Shown here piece by piece: positions 26,279 to 35,984 of a stretch of 64,000 nt of DNA (positions are counted from its first letter, which is position 1; each line of letters opens with the position of its first letter). Source of the stretch: Phytopseudomonas dryadis (GTDB taxonomy: Bacteria; Pseudomonadota; Gammaproteobacteria; Pseudomonadales; Pseudomonadaceae). The stretch covers positions 1 to 64,000 of the forward strand of contig NZ_QJUM01000004.1 of assembly GCF_004327355.1 (NCBI RefSeq), read 5' to 3'. Below the pieces are notes generated by a model. That model saw only the letters and a program-made list of their open reading frames with translations. It was not told where the DNA came from and ran no database searches. Both the position numbers and the translations under genes were made by a program.

Positions 26279-27106
26279 TCAGGGCACCAGCGGCAGGTCG
26301 CGCTTGTGCTGGGTCTTGTCGTAGGTCTGCACGATGATCCGGTAGACCGACTCCTCGACCGGCTGCCCCTGCAGGAAGGCGTCGATGTCGTCGTAGGTGA
26401 CGCCATGCACGTGCTCGTCCGGGATGCCGGGGCGTTCGTCTTCCAGATCCGCCGTCGGCACCTTGCCGACCACGCTGGCCGGCGCGCCGAGGCGCTCGGC
26501 GATACGCCGCACCTGCCCCTTGACCAGGCCGCTCAGCGGCGCCAGATCGCAGGCACCGTCGCCGAATTTGGTGAAGAAGCCCATCACAGCCTCGGCCGCG
26601 TGGTCGGTACCGATGACCAGGCCATCGCGCGCATTGGCCACGGTGTACTGCGCCAGCATGCGCATGCGCGCCTTGGTGTTGCCCAGCACGAAGTCACGGC
26701 GCGCGCTGGTCAGCCCGCCCAGTTCGCCGACCTGTCCGGCCAGGCCGCTCACCGCCGGGGCGATGTCGATGGTCAGCGCTTCGTCGGCGGCGATGAAGCC
26801 CAGGGCGGCCTGGGCGTCGGCCTCGTCGTGCTGCACGTTGTGCGGCAGGCGCACCGCGACGAAGCGGTAGCTGTCGTCCTGCTGCTGGCTGCGCAGTTGC
26901 TCCACCGCCAGTTGCGCCAGGCGCCCGGCCGTGGAGGAGTCGACCCCACCGCTGATGCCCAGCACCAGCACCTTGCTGCGCGCGGCCAACAGGGTGTCCT
27001 GGATGAAGGCGATGCGCCGGGCGATCTCGGCGTCCACATCGGCGTCCGAGGTGAAGGGGGCGATCACGCCCAGGGCGGTGGCGATTTCGGCTTGTCGATT
27101 GCTCAT
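26279..27106 (-). CDS. nadE: NH3-dependent NAD+ synthetase
   Basis: 275 residues, the length of E. coli NadE. It amidates nicotinate adenine dinucleotide to NAD+ with ATP and ammonia. The PP-loop [16 protein letters not shown] lies at about residues 50-65; [30 protein letters not shown] and [12 protein letters not shown] are the substrate-binding blocks. No glutaminase domain is present, so it uses free ammonia. ATG 27106 overlaps the pncB stop (ATGA), making it the last gene of a coupled pncA-pncB-nadE operon that completes NAD salvage from nicotinamide. Confidence 0.96.
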   Translation of the reverse strand: MSNRQAEIATALGVIAPFTSDADVDAEIARRIAFIQDTLLAARSKVLVLGISGGVDSSTAGRLAQLAVEQLRSQQQDDSYRFVAVRLPHNVQHDEADAQAALGFIAADEALTIDIAPAVSGLAGQVGELGGLTSARRDFVLGNTKARMRMLAQYTVANARDGLVIGTDHAAEAVMGFFTKFGDGACDLAPLSGLVKGQVRRIAERLGAPASVVGKVPTADLEDERPGIPDEHVHGVTYDDIDAFLQGQPVEESVYRIIVQTYDKTQHKRDLPLVP

Positions 27107-28323
27107 GAGGAAACCTCCTGATTGGCGTCGATACGGAAAACGTGTTTGAGATAGGCCACGAAGTTGGGGTCGCGACACTGGGTCTTGCCGGGGGTATCGG
27201 AGATTTTCGCCACCGGCTGACCGTTGCAGTCGATCATCTTTATCACGATATTCATCGGTTCGACACCGGGGATATCGCAGGTCAGGTTGGTGCCGATGCC
27301 GAAGCTGACCTGGATGCGCCCGTGCAGCGCGCGATACAGCTCCAGCGCCTTGGGCAGGGTCAGGCCGTCGGAAAACACCAGGGTCTTGCTCAACGGGTCG
27401 ATACCCAGATTCTCGTAGTGCCCGATGGCCTTGTTGGCCCACTGCAGCGGGTCCCCGGAGTCGTGGCGCAGGCCGTCGAACAGCTTGGCGAAGTACAGGT
27501 CGCAGTCGCCGAGGAAGGCATCCATGGAAATGGTGTCGGTCAGGGCGATCCCCAGCAGGCCGCGGTATTCCTTGACCCAGCACTCCAGCGCCGCCTTCTG
27601 GCTGTCGATCAGCCGCGGGCCGAGCTGCTGGTGGGCCATGAACCATTCGTGGGCCATGGTGCCGATCGGCTTGAGTTCGAACTCGCGGGCCAGGTGCACG
27701 TTGCTGGTGCCGACGAAACGCCCCGGGAAATCGCGCTTGAGGATGTGCACCACCTCTTCCTGCACCCGGTAGGAAAAGCGCCGGCGGGTACCGAAGTCGG
27801 CAAGCTGGAAGCCGGCCAGCTCCTCCGCCGTGGCCTCGCCCTTGAGCCAGTCGAGCTTCTCGTACAAGCGCTCGCGCACCTGCTCGATGACCACTTCGCG
27901 ATAACGGTAGCGGTTGCGCACTTCCGAGACGATGGCCAGCAGCGGGATCTCGTAGAGGATCACGTGCAGCCAGGGCCCGCGCACGCGGATCGACAGCTGC
28001 CCCGAGGCGTCGGTACCGACATGCACATAGCGCATGTTGAAGCGGAACAGGCTGAGGAAGCGGATGAAGTCGGCCTTGATGAAGGGGATTTTCTCCAGGT
28101 AGCTCAACTGGTCGGCCGTGATCGAGGTATTCACCAGTTGCTCGATCTGGTAGCGGATCTCGGCCAGGTAGGGGGTCAGGTCCTCGCTGCTGCGGCAGCG
28201 GAATTCCCACTCCACTTCGGCGTTGGGGTAGTTGTGCAGCACCGCCTGCATCATGGTCAGCTTGTAGAAATCGGTGTCCAGCAGGTTCTGGATGATGCTT
28301 GGCGCGAATACGCTCTCACTCAT
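27103..28323 (-). CDS. pncB: Nicotinate phosphoribosyltransferase
   Basis: 406 residues from ATG 28323, inside a longer open frame. It converts nicotinate and PRPP to nicotinate mononucleotide (Preiss-Handler salvage). Visible blocks: [60 protein letters not shown] with the regulatory histidine region, and [16 protein letters not shown] for PRPP/phosphate binding. It overlaps pncA by 8 bp upstream and nadE by 4 bp downstream, so the three are translationally coupled. In P. aeruginosa the equivalent order is pncA-pncB1-nadE. Confidence 0.96.
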   Translation of the reverse strand: MSESVFAPSIIQNLLDTDFYKLTMMQAVLHNYPNAEVEWEFRCRSSEDLTPYLAEIRYQIEQLVNTSITADQLSYLEKIPFIKADFIRFLSLFRFNMRYVHVGTDASGQLSIRVRGPWLHVILYEIPLLAIVSEVRNRYRYREVVIEQVRERLYEKLDWLKGEATAEELAGFQLADFGTRRRFSYRVQEEVVHILKRDFPGRFVGTSNVHLAREFELKPIGTMAHEWFMAHQQLGPRLIDSQKAALECWVKEYRGLLGIALTDTISMDAFLGDCDLYFAKLFDGLRHDSGDPLQWANKAIGHYENLGIDPLSKTLVFSDGLTLPKALELYRALHGRIQVSFGIGTNLTCDIPGVEPMNIVIKMIDCNGQPVAKISDTPGKTQCRDPNFVAYLKHVFRIDANQEVSS

Positions 28324-28969
28324 GGTCGCTCTCCTCGAGGCGGGCCAGCTCGGTGTCGAGTGCGCCGCTGTCGGCGCAGATGATGATGCCCTGCGCACGC
28401 ATCTGGTCGATGGCCGCGGTCGCCCCGGCCTCTGAAATCGCCCGGCACGCCGGAAGATACAGCAGCACCTGGAATCCGCCAGCGCGTAATTGCAGGGCGG
28501 TGTTCTTCACGCAGAAGTCCAGGGCCAGCCCGCCGACCACCACCGCGTCGACCCCGGCCACGCGCAGGTACTCGATCACGCCGGTGCTGCGCTTGCCGGC
28601 CAGGTCGTGGAAACAGGCGCCGTAAGGGTGCAGGTCGGGTTCGACCCCCTTCCAGACGAAGAAGTCGTAGTCGATCGGCGCCGGCAGTTCGTCGAGCAGT
28701 TCGAAGCCCGGGGTGCCCGGCACACAGTGGCGCACCCAGGTCAGGTCGGCATTGGCGTGGCTCAGGGGCTGCAGCATCTGCGCATGGCTGGCCACCACCC
28801 AGAGCGCATTCGGCGCGTGGGCATCCTTGCTGCCCAGACGCAGGGTGCCACGGCGCGCCATCCGGTTGAGCGACGCGGCGATCTCATGGCCGCCGGCCAC
28901 CGGCAGCTCGTCGGGGCACAGCTCGGTGAAACCCTTTTGCGCATCGACATCGAACGTGGCGATCTTCAT
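28316..28969 (-). CDS. pncA: Nicotinamidase
   Basis: 217 residues from ATG 28969, preceded by AGGTGCC. It hydrolyses nicotinamide to nicotinate and ammonia, the first step of the salvage path whose later enzymes follow in the operon. The isochorismatase-like fold shows the catalytic Asp in [10 protein letters not shown], the metal-site and lysine region [20 protein letters not shown], and the nucleophile Cys in [16 protein letters not shown]. Its length is typical. It is transcribed divergently from nadD2; the 110-bp gap carries a likely NrtR operator. Confidence 0.95.
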   Translation of the reverse strand: MKIATFDVDAQKGFTELCPDELPVAGGHEIAASLNRMARRGTLRLGSKDAHAPNALWVVASHAQMLQPLSHANADLTWVRHCVPGTPGFELLDELPAPIDYDFFVWKGVEPDLHPYGACFHDLAGKRSTGVIEYLRVAGVDAVVVGGLALDFCVKNTALQLRAGGFQVLLYLPACRAISEAGATAAIDQMRAQGIIICADSGALDTELARLEESDHE

Positions 28970-29036
28970 CTGGCACCTCCTGTTCATGAATCCCGGCGAC
29001 GATGGAAAACGTCGGGGGTGGCAACATATTCCACCA

Positions 29037-29059
29037 GGTGTATTATGTATGTCAACACC
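29037..29059. promoter_or_regulatory. Candidate NrtR operator in the pncA-nadD2 divergent region
   Basis: GGTGT (29037-29041) and ACACC (29055-29059) flank TATTATGTATGTC, making a 23-bp partly palindromic AT-rich site in the middle of the divergent gap. NrtR repressors control NAD salvage genes through an AT-rich palindrome in this position. The match to the exact Pseudomonas consensus was not tested. Confidence 0.45.
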
Positions 29060-29079
29060 CACGACCAAGGAGTCGCGCC

Positions 29080-29685
29080 ATGCTTCGCTCAACGCCTCCC
29101 TCTCTCGCCGACAGCTCGATGCTGGCATTCGCCGCCGGCAGCCAGACGGCCACCCGCCAGCGCTTCGCCGTGGCCGTGTACGGCGGCGCCTTCGACCCGC
29201 CCCACGCCGGGCATCTCAGCGTCATCCAGCGGGCGCTGACCTTGGCCGAGCGCGTGCTGGTGGTGCCGAGCTACCGGCATGCCGACGGCAAGCGGATGGT
29301 GGATTTTCCCCTGCGCTGCGCCTGGATGCGCCGCCTTGCCGCACGTTTCGGCGATCGGGTCGAGTGTTGCGAGGTGGAGCGGACGCTGGGCGAGCACGGC
29401 GCCGTGGTCTACAGCTACGATCTGCTGAGCCATCTGGCGCGGCAACTGCGGCTGCCGACCCGGGCCATGGCCCTGGTCATCGGCGAGGACAACCAGGCCC
29501 GTCTCGCCGGCTTTCACCGCGGGGCCGAACTGCGCGAGGCGTTCGGCCTGCTGGTGGCGCGCGAGGAGATGACGGTGCACAGCCGCGAGATTCGCGCGAT
29601 GATCGCCACCGGCCAGGCGCTGCCGCCGGCCTGGCAGTTGCCGGAAACCGAACCCGAACTGATGGTCTACAGGAGTGCGATGTGA
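29080..29685 (+). CDS. nadD2: NadD2-type nicotinate-nucleotide adenylyltransferase
   Basis: 201 residues from ATG 29080, with AAGGAG 7 bp upstream. It adenylates nicotinate mononucleotide with ATP to form NaAD, the substrate of NadE. The nucleotidyltransferase signature AVYGGAFDPPHAGHLSVIQR contains the HxGH motif, and TVHSREIRAMIATGQALP is the C-terminal phosphate-binding block in place of ISSTxIR. It is distinct from the housekeeping NadD by its divergent, operon-linked setting. The end overlaps nrtR by 4 bp. Together with pncA-pncB-nadE it supplies a complete Preiss-Handler route. Confidence 0.9.
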   Translation: MLRSTPPSLADSSMLAFAAGSQTATRQRFAVAVYGGAFDPPHAGHLSVIQRALTLAERVLVVPSYRHADGKRMVDFPLRCAWMRRLAARFGDRVECCEVERTLGEHGAVVYSYDLLSHLARQLRLPTRAMALVIGEDNQARLAGFHRGAELREAFGLLVAREEMTVHSREIRAMIATGQALPPAWQLPETEPELMVYRSAM

Positions 29686-30386
29686 GTTCTGCAGAAGTAC
29701 TGGCCAGCGTCGACCTGATCGCCCTGCGTATCGATCCGTCCAGCCAAGGCTTGCAGCTGTTGCTGCACCGCCGCGATCGCCAACCCTTCGCCGAGCAATG
29801 GGCGCTGCCCGGGGTGATCGTCAACGGCAGCACCCGCGATGCCACGCTGCAGGACGCCGCCCAGCGGGTGCTGCACGACAAGGCCCAGGTGCTGCCCAGG
29901 CACCTGGAGCAGGTCGGCACCGAAGGCAGCTCCAGCCGCGACCCGCGGGGCTGGTCGATGAGCACCTACTACCTGGCCTTGCTCGCCCCGGATACCGAGG
30001 CGGCCGACGAGCGCCTGCGCTTCGCCGCGCTGGACGAGGTGCTGACGGCGGCTATCGCCCTGCCCTTCGACCACAACCGCCTGGTGCAGCTGGCGGTGGA
30101 GCGCCTGGCCGGCAAATCGGTGTACACCAGCCTGCCGCTGTACCTGACGCCGGCGCGCTTCACCGTGCTCGACGCCCTGACCGCCGCCCAGGCGTGCCTC
30201 GGCACCACGGTGAACAACACCTCGCTGCGCAAGCGCCTGGAACGGATGAGGGAAGCCGGCTGGATCCGCGATACCGGCGAAAAGAACTTTCCCAAGATGG
30301 GCCGGCCGCAACAGCTGTTCGAGCTGACCGAACAGGCCGAGGGCGCCTTCGTCTTCGACCGCAGCCTGCTGACCGAGCGCGCCTGA
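29682..30386 (+). CDS. nrtR: NrtR: NUDIX-related transcriptional repressor of NAD biosynthesis
   Basis: 234 residues from GTG 29682, overlapping nadD2 (GTGA). The N-terminal NUDIX-like domain (about 1-145) contains LIALRIDPSSQGLQLLLHRR and QWALPGVIVNGSTRDATLQD. The NUDIX box glutamates expected after the GV block are replaced (AAQRVLHDKAQ), consistent with an ADP-ribose sensor rather than a hydrolase. The C-terminal winged helix (about 150-225) has YLTPARFTVLDALTAAQACL and SLRKRLERMREAGWIRDTG. In this family ADP-ribose binding releases DNA. It probably represses both its own operon and pncA-pncB-nadE. Confidence 0.93.
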   Translation: MSSAEVLASVDLIALRIDPSSQGLQLLLHRRDRQPFAEQWALPGVIVNGSTRDATLQDAAQRVLHDKAQVLPRHLEQVGTEGSSSRDPRGWSMSTYYLALLAPDTEAADERLRFAALDEVLTAAIALPFDHNRLVQLAVERLAGKSVYTSLPLYLTPARFTVLDALTAAQACLGTTVNNTSLRKRLERMREAGWIRDTGEKNFPKMGRPQQLFELTEQAEGAFVFDRSLLTERA

Positions 30387-30536
30387 GCCTACCGGCGCAT
30401 AGCGCTGGCCAGACGCCGGGCCTGGTGCTCGACGGGAAAGAAGGTGCCAGCGGTAGACTGGCGACGTCCTCGGCCAAAAAGCCGAGCAGACGTTGAGCTG
30501 CAAGCCACAAGCTTCAAGCTAGAAGCGAGGCAACCT

Positions 30537-30585
30537 GTAGGATGGGTGAAACCCATCAATCGCCGATGGGTTGCACCCATCCTAC
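30537..30585. repeat. REP-type hairpin downstream of nrtR
   Basis: GTAGGATGGGTG and CACCCATCCTAC are perfect 12-bp arms, with inner ACCCATC/GATGGGT arms nested inside. Just before it (30495-30525) are degenerate AAGCTTC/AAGCTAG heptamers of the kind arrayed at 37776. It lies between convergent genes. Confidence 0.8.
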
Positions 30586-30658
30586 GGCCGGCCGCTTTCG
30601 CCTTTGAACACCCCATCAGCCTGTCCGCCCGCTTGCCCTGGCGGACGCTCGTGTGGCA

Positions 30659-31081
30659 TCACTCGGCGCGCCGCATGGGCATGCGGTCGATGCTGGAGAA
30701 GATCGCCTGCAGGTCGGCATCGGCGCCCTGCTGGATCTTCTTGCCGCCATCCTTGCCGAGCAGGATCACCTGGGGCCGCGCACGGCCGGCATCCAGCGCC
30801 AGCAGCAGGCGCTTGGTGGCGATGTCGTCCAGTGGCTGATCGTTGCGCCGCCCGTGTCTGCCGATCACCGTGTAGAGCACCATGTCGCGCTCGGCGAAGG
30901 CGGCGCGGTTGGCGGGCTCCTGCAGCGCCGCCCGCACGCGGGCCAGTAGCGGATCAGCGGCGTCGGCGGCGAGCACGATGAGCGGCCGCGTGTTCCAGCG
31001 TTCGGCCTGCAGCGGGTTGTTGTCCGAGGCTTGAACGGTGATGGCGAGCGTCGACAGTAGCAGGGCCAGAAAAGCGTTCAT
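30659..31081 (-). CDS. DUF4174-type periplasmic protein
   Basis: 140 residues with a signal peptide (MNAFLALLLSTLAITVQASD). The mature part has WNTRPLIVLAADAADPLLAR, ERDMVLYTVIGRHGRRNDQP and PQVILLGKDGGKKIQQGADA, the layout of the DUF4174 family with a thioredoxin-like beta pattern but no CxxC. AAGGAGG lies 8 bp before ATG 31081. The family function is unknown. It is followed by REP sequences, so it is probably monocistronic. Confidence 0.8.
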   Translation of the reverse strand: MNAFLALLLSTLAITVQASDNNPLQAERWNTRPLIVLAADAADPLLARVRAALQEPANRAAFAERDMVLYTVIGRHGRRNDQPLDDIATKRLLLALDAGRARPQVILLGKDGGKKIQQGADADLQAIFSSIDRMPMRRAE

Positions 31082-31190
31082 CGCAGTGCCTCCTTAATTA
31101 CGGATGCCCCGCATCCAGGCGCCTGGCGCCAAGGCAGCCGAGTGGCGATTCATGGCACGACACGACGTTGCAGCATGGCCACCAGCGTAT

Positions 31191-31213
31191 CGCCCCGGGG
31201 TCGGGGCTCCTAC
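31191..31213. repeat. REP-like sequence downstream of speA
   Basis: CGCCCCGGGGTCGGGGCTCC followed by TAC resembles the common Pseudomonas REP unit GTAGGAGCCCCGACCCCGGGG read on the other strand. It lies between speA and the DUF4174 gene. Confidence 0.55.
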
Positions 31214-31255
31214 GCTAGCGCGCTCAGACCGGCGATTGCTGGGCTCGATGGCTGC

Positions 31256-33169
31256 TCAGGACGACAGGTAGGACGAGCGTGTCAGGCCCAGGCGCAGGGC
31301 ATCGAGGAACTGGGTGCGCTCACGCGCGCCGATCCTGGCGCTGGCCACCTTGTCGCGGTAGTGGGTCATCAGTTCCTCGGGCGACAGGTGCACGTAGCGC
31401 AGCATATCCTCGATGGTGTCGTGGGTCTCGATGCCGGCGTGGTACACGCTGCCGTCCGGGTTCTGGTAGATGTTCACCGAGTCGGTGTCGCCGAACAGGT
31501 TGTGCATGTCGCCGAGGATCTCCTGGTAGGCGCCGACCAGGAAGATGCCCAGCACGTAGTCCTCGCCCTCGCGCAGCTCGTGCACCGGCAGGCTGGTCTC
31601 GATGGACTGCTCGTCGACGTACTGGTTGATCTTGCCGTCCGAGTCGCAGGTCAGATCCTGCAGCACGGCGCGGCGCAGCGGCTCTTCATCCAGGCGACCC
31701 AGCGGCAGGATCGGCAGGATCTGGCCGATGGCCCAGGTGTCGGGCAGGCTCTGGAATACCGAGAAGTTGCAGATGTACTTGTCGGCCAGCTTGTCGTTGA
31801 GCTCGTCGAGCACCTGGCGATGGGAACGCTGGCGGGCCTTGAGCTGGTTGTACAGGCGGCGGCAGATGGCGAAGTAGCACTGTTCGGCCAGGGCCTTCTG
31901 CGGCAGGTCGAGCTTGCCGGCGGAATACTGCGCGGCCACTTCGCTGACGTAGTGGGTGGCGCGCCAGTAGCTTTCGGCGACCATTTCCGGGTCGCTGTCG
32001 CCGAGCAGGTCGATCAGCACCTGCAGCACTTCCGGCTGCTCGACGCTGCGGTCGATGTCCGGCACCTCGTCGTTGTGCCGCTCGACGTCGGTGACCTGCA
32101 CCAGCAGCACCGCGTGGTGCGCGGTCATCGCCCGGCCACTTTCCGAGAAGATGTGCGGATGGGGGATTTCCTGGCGGTCGCAGAACTCCTTGAGCATGTC
32201 GACCACGGCGTCGGCGTAGTCCTCCATGTCGTAGTTGATCGAGCTGGCGTTGCGCGAGTGGGTGCCGTCGTAGTCCACCCCCAGGCCACCGCCGACGTCG
32301 ATGTGATCGACCGGCAGGCCGAGGGCGCGCAATTCGCCGTAGTAGCGGATGGCCTCGCGGAAGCCCTTGCGGTAGTCGGCGATATTGGCGATCTGCGAGC
32401 CCATGTGGAAATGCAGCAGGCGGATGCCCTGATCCAGGCCCGCGGCGCGGAAGCGCTCGACCACCGACAGCAGTTGCGCCGCCGACAGGCCGAACTTGGA
32501 CTTCTCGCCGCCGGTATCGGCCCACTTGCTCGACGCCAGGGACGACAGGCGCACGCGCAGGCCGATCTGCGGCGCGACCTTGAGCTCGGCCGCCTCCTCG
32601 ATCACCAGGGCGACTTCCGACTCCTTCTCGATGACGATGAACACGTTATGGCCGAGCTTCTGCCCGATCAGCGCCAGGCGGATGAATTCGCGATCCTTGT
32701 AGCCGTTGCAGACGATGGTGCCGCCCTTCGGCGCCAGGGCCAGCACGGCCAGCAGTTCGGGCTTGGAGCCGGCTTCCAGGCCGATGGAGACGTTCGGCGT
32801 GGCGATGATGTTCTCCACCACCGCCTCCTGCTGGTTGACCTTGATCGGGTACAGCGCAGTGTAGCGGTTGCCGTACTCCAGGCGCGCGATGCTGGCGTCG
32901 AAGGCGCCGGTGAGCTTGCGCACGCGATCCTGCAGGATGTCCGGGAAACGCACCAGCAGGGGCAGCGAAAGGCCGCTCTGACGCAATTCATCGACCTGTT
33001 CATGGAGGTCGATGGGGGTGCTGTTCGGCCCGTTGGGGCGCACTTCGACGCGGCCCGCCTCATTGATCGCGAAATAACCCGCGCCCCAATGGCGGATGCC
33101 ATAGACGCTGCGGCTGTCCGCCACCGTCCACTGGCTTCCATCGTCCTTGCGTGTGCGTCGTGCGGCCAT
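31256..33169 (-). CDS. speA: Biosynthetic arginine decarboxylase
   Basis: 637 residues. It decarboxylates arginine to agmatine, the entry to putrescine and spermidine in Pseudomonas. It is a fold-III PLP enzyme: [19 protein letters not shown] holds the PLP lysine, [20 protein letters not shown] and [19 protein letters not shown] are the PLP phosphate-binding blocks, and [20 protein letters not shown] is conserved. The C-terminal part ends [13 protein letters not shown] precedes ATG 33169. In P. aeruginosa it also heads this chromosomal neighbourhood (next to the SUI1-like gene). It is monocistronic as seen here. Confidence 0.96.
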   Translation of the reverse strand: MAARRTRKDDGSQWTVADSRSVYGIRHWGAGYFAINEAGRVEVRPNGPNSTPIDLHEQVDELRQSGLSLPLLVRFPDILQDRVRKLTGAFDASIARLEYGNRYTALYPIKVNQQEAVVENIIATPNVSIGLEAGSKPELLAVLALAPKGGTIVCNGYKDREFIRLALIGQKLGHNVFIVIEKESEVALVIEEAAELKVAPQIGLRVRLSSLASSKWADTGGEKSKFGLSAAQLLSVVERFRAAGLDQGIRLLHFHMGSQIANIADYRKGFREAIRYYGELRALGLPVDHIDVGGGLGVDYDGTHSRNASSINYDMEDYADAVVDMLKEFCDRQEIPHPHIFSESGRAMTAHHAVLLVQVTDVERHNDEVPDIDRSVEQPEVLQVLIDLLGDSDPEMVAESYWRATHYVSEVAAQYSAGKLDLPQKALAEQCYFAICRRLYNQLKARQRSHRQVLDELNDKLADKYICNFSVFQSLPDTWAIGQILPILPLGRLDEEPLRRAVLQDLTCDSDGKINQYVDEQSIETSLPVHELREGEDYVLGIFLVGAYQEILGDMHNLFGDTDSVNIYQNPDGSVYHAGIETHDTIEDMLRYVHLSPEELMTHYRDKVASARIGARERTQFLDALRLGLTRSSYLSS

Positions 33170-33279
33170 CGAGGTCTCCCGTAAATAATGAATGCAGCCG
33201 TGTCGGCAACGTATTGAAGATCAGTTTAGAAGGGCTGCACGACGACAAGGTTGCAGTCGCGGTAAAGAGCAACACCATT

Positions 33280-33303
33280 CAGCTTGAAGCTTGAAGCTGT
33301 GAG
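33280..33303. repeat. Heptamer-type repeat (AGCTTGA) between SUI1 and speA
   Basis: CAGCTTGAAGCTTGAAGCTG contains two direct AGCTTGA units and a degenerate third. The same unit forms the longer array at 37776-37817. Confidence 0.65.
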
Positions 33304-33316
33304 CTTACCGCTGCCG

Positions 33317-33688
33317 CTAACCGCCGGACTTCTTCGCGGTGAAGCCACGCTTCTGCAGTTCCGCGATGAGCAGTTCGACGTGATCGCCCTGGATCTCGAT
33401 CACCCCGTCCTTCAGCGCCCCCCCGCAGCCGCAGCGTTTCTTCAGCACCGAGGCCAGCTCCCTGAGCGGCTCCTCCGCCAGCGGCACGCCACGCACGGTG
33501 GTCACCGTCTTGCCGCCACGGCCCTTGGTCTCGCGCCGTACGCGCGCCACGCCATCGCCCTCGGGGAGCGCCGTTGGCTTGCATACGCAGGCATCCACCG
33601 GCTGGGCACAATCGGGGCAGTGCCGACCGCTGTCGGTGGAGTACACCAGCCCGCCGAGGCCGGCAAATGAAGAGGCTTTCTTGACCAC
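33317..33688 (-). CDS. yciH: SUI1/eIF1-like translation factor YciH
   Basis: 123 residues, started at GTG 33688. The N-terminal part has a short zinc-ribbon-like segment (GRHCPDCAQPVDACVCKP). The SUI1 domain follows: RETKGRGGKTVTTVRGVP, LKKRCGCGGALKDGVIEIQG, DHVELLIAELQKRGFTAKKS. YciH-type proteins bind the 30S subunit and can raise start-codon fidelity. The length suits the Pseudomonas orthologue. The 270 bp upstream, to the NUDIX gene, show no further gene. Confidence 0.9.
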   Translation of the reverse strand: MVKKASSFAGLGGLVYSTDSGRHCPDCAQPVDACVCKPTALPEGDGVARVRRETKGRGGKTVTTVRGVPLAEEPLRELASVLKKRCGCGGALKDGVIEIQGDHVELLIAELQKRGFTAKKSGG

Positions 33689-33958
33689 CGCGCGGGCCCT
33701 CGATAGGGGTCAGGATCGCGACAGGCCGACCAGCGTCGACCGCGAAGCGGCGCAGTTTAACGGCAAAGGCCGGCCATGCTAAGGGCAAAAATGCGCCATG
33801 GGCTGATGAATTGGCGACCGCCCGGCCCTGGCGCGGAAAGATCGCTTGGCGGCGAGCGCCGCAGCGGGTCGTGTTTCCCGGGTTCCTGACGCGGGGCTCG
33901 CTCCCCTCCTTCAAGGACGAGGGCCGGGATCGCGCACGATGACACCCGCCAGCAGGCG

Positions 33959-34504
33959 TCATCCGGCTTGGCGACGCGCCAGGTAATGCCGCAAAGCCTG
34001 CAGCGAATCCGGGCAATAGGCTTTCGCCCGAGCCTCGCGCAGCGCCGCCTGCGGGCTCATGAAGCAGGCCTCCAGCACCTCTTCGGGCTGCAGCACCAGG
34101 GGCGCGTCGGACACCGCCGAGAACACCGCGCACCACAGGCGGTTGTCCGGCTGGTCGAAGAAGAAACGGCCCTCCTCGAGCAGCCGCGCATCACCGATAC
34201 CCAGTTCCTCCTGCAGTTCGCGGGCCGCCGATTGCGCATAGCTTTCGCCGGCGGCGACCATGCCCCCGGCGGCCACGTCCCAATAACCGGGGTATACCGC
34301 CTTGCTCAGGGTGCGCCGGTGCACGCACAGCTCGCCGGCGGAGTTGAACAGCAGAATGAAGGTGCCGCGGCCGACCAGCCCGCGGCGGCGCAATTCGGCA
34401 CGGGGCAGCTCACCGAGCAGCGTGTCCTGCTCGTCGACCCAGGCGATCAGTTCGGCATCGGACGCGGCGCGATGCGCCACTTCCGCTTCGCAGGTGACCG
34501 CCAC
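33959..34504 (-). CDS. NUDIX hydrolase, YfcD-like
   Basis: 181 residues from GTG 34504, two bases after the stop of the DUF2333 gene, so it is probably co-transcribed. LGELPRAELRRRGLVGRGTF and FNSAGELCVHRRTLSKAVYP precede the NUDIX box GGMVAAGESYAQSAARELQEELG (about residues 84-106), where the catalytic REXXEE reads RELQEE. The order resembles isopentenyl-diphosphate isomerase-like NUDIX proteins of the YfcD group. The substrate is unknown. Confidence 0.85.
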   Translation of the reverse strand: MAVTCEAEVAHRAASDAELIAWVDEQDTLLGELPRAELRRRGLVGRGTFILLFNSAGELCVHRRTLSKAVYPGYWDVAAGGMVAAGESYAQSAARELQEELGIGDARLLEEGRFFFDQPDNRLWCAVFSAVSDAPLVLQPEEVLEACFMSPQAALREARAKAYCPDSLQALRHYLARRQAG

Positions 34505-34506
34505 GA

Positions 34507-35568
34507 TCAGCCCTGGGACAACAGTTGACGCAGGTCGATGACCGCCGCGTTGGCCCGCGAGATATAGTTGGCCATGACCAGCGAGTGGTTGGCCAGGATG
34601 CCGTAGCCGCTGCCATTGAGGATCATCGGGCTCCACAGGGTCGCCTGCGCGGCCTCCAGCTCACGGATGATCTGCCGCACGCTGACGGTGGCGTTCTTCT
34701 TCGCCAGCACGTCGGCGAAGTCCACTTCGATGGCGCGCAGCAGGTGCGACAGCGCCCAGGCCTGGCCACGCGCCTCGTAGAACACGTTGTCGATCTGCAA
34801 CCAGGGCGTTTCGTAGCTGCGCTCGGTGACGGCCGGCACTTCGCCCGGCGCCAGGGCGTCGGGATCCTTCAGGTCGCTGTTGAGGCGCACCTGGCCAACG
34901 CTGGCGGACAGCCGCTGCGACAGCGAACCGAGACGGGTGGCGACATCGCCGAACCAGTTGTTCAGGTTATCGGCGCGGGTGTAGAACTGCGCTCCGCTCT
35001 GGCTCGGGTCGGACAGTCGCGCCAGGTAGCGATCCAGGGACTTGAGGCCCTCGCGGTACTCCGACTCGGCGGCCGGCAGCGCCCAGCTCTTGTTGTCGAA
35101 GTTGAAGCGCGGCTCGGCCCGGGCCAGATCGCCATCCTCGGTGGACTGCGACTGCGAACGGGCGAAATCCTTGCGCAACGCCCGTGACAGGTCGCGCACC
35201 TGCACCAGTACGCCGTACTCCCAACTCGGCATGTTGTCGAGCCACAGGCCCGGCGGGGCCAGATCGTTGGACAGGTAGCCGCCCGGCTTGTCGAGCAGGG
35301 TCTGGGCGACCTGCTTGAGGGTTTCCACCGTGGTGTAGCCGCTGACCACCTGGCGCTGGGCACTGTCGGCCGCCGCCTGGACACGCTGCTGTACCGGGAA
35401 GCGATCCGGCTCCTGGCTCCAGTACCAGCCCACCACCAGCGCCACCAGCAGGTAGAGCCCCAGCAGGCCCGCCACGAGTCGACCGATTCGCCCACCACGG
35501 CGCCGAACACTGTCTGCAGAGCCCTCGCCGCTACGCGCGCCTGAGGTGCGGTTCTTCCAATCGAGCAT
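34507..35568 (-). CDS. DUF2333 membrane-anchored protein
   Basis: 353 residues from ATG 35568, the start that places a membrane segment (LVAGLLGLYLLVALVVGWYW) at about residues 31-50. The rest is periplasmic and helical (ETLKQVAQTLLDKPGGYLSN, NMPSWEYGVLVQVRDLSRAL, TRADNLNNWFGDVATRLGSL, NGSGYGILANHSLVMANYIS). This is the conserved Pseudomonas DUF2333 family next to gcbA. Its function is unknown. Confidence 0.85.
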   Translation of the reverse strand: MLDWKNRTSGARSGEGSADSVRRRGGRIGRLVAGLLGLYLLVALVVGWYWSQEPDRFPVQQRVQAAADSAQRQVVSGYTTVETLKQVAQTLLDKPGGYLSNDLAPPGLWLDNMPSWEYGVLVQVRDLSRALRKDFARSQSQSTEDGDLARAEPRFNFDNKSWALPAAESEYREGLKSLDRYLARLSDPSQSGAQFYTRADNLNNWFGDVATRLGSLSQRLSASVGQVRLNSDLKDPDALAPGEVPAVTERSYETPWLQIDNVFYEARGQAWALSHLLRAIEVDFADVLAKKNATVSVRQIIRELEAAQATLWSPMILNGSGYGILANHSLVMANYISRANAAVIDLRQLLSQG

Positions 35569-35984
35569 GGCAATATCCTTTGATCTACGACATTCGGGGG
35601 TTTCGACCACAAGCCGCTGCCAGTGTTGCGCCGAATGCAGGGGGATGCTGCAAATGACGAACAACCTGCGATCCGGCCACGCGGCGGGTTCGCTATTGCG
35701 AAGCGCGCGCCGCGGCACAGTATCCGGCCAGCGACAGGAGGCACTATAAGGGAAGCGCGCCCCGCTGCGCAGCGCTCGACGGCAAACTCGAGCATCGGGC
35801 CGGCCTGCCGGAACCATCCAGCTGCAGGCGGGGTCGGCATGCAGCCGGCCGTGGCGCCCTTCGATCCAGCGCCATGCGAGGCCATTCACAGTATTGGCGC
35901 CAAGGTAATGGCAAAACCCCCAAGCGGTGGTAGCATACAGCCATCACGCGGTAGCGATTCGCCACCCATAGCAGACTACGGGCC
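35569..35984. other. Divergent intergenic region before gcbA
   Basis: 416 bp between the DUF2333 gene (minus) and gcbA (plus). It must hold both promoters. A 121-codon open frame here (35623-35985) has no family features and Arg/Pro-rich random-looking sequence; I regard it as noncoding. I see no strong hairpin or RNA gene. Confidence 0.45.

Noticed and set aside
26279..28210. A 643-codon frame that would fuse pncB sequence to NadE
   Set aside because: Only the last 275 residues match a family (NadE); the upstream part is pncB read in the wrong frame.
28713..30386. A 557-codon frame ending in NrtR
   Set aside because: The NrtR family begins at GTG 29682; the first part is nadD2 and upstream DNA in the wrong frame, rich in Arg and Pro.
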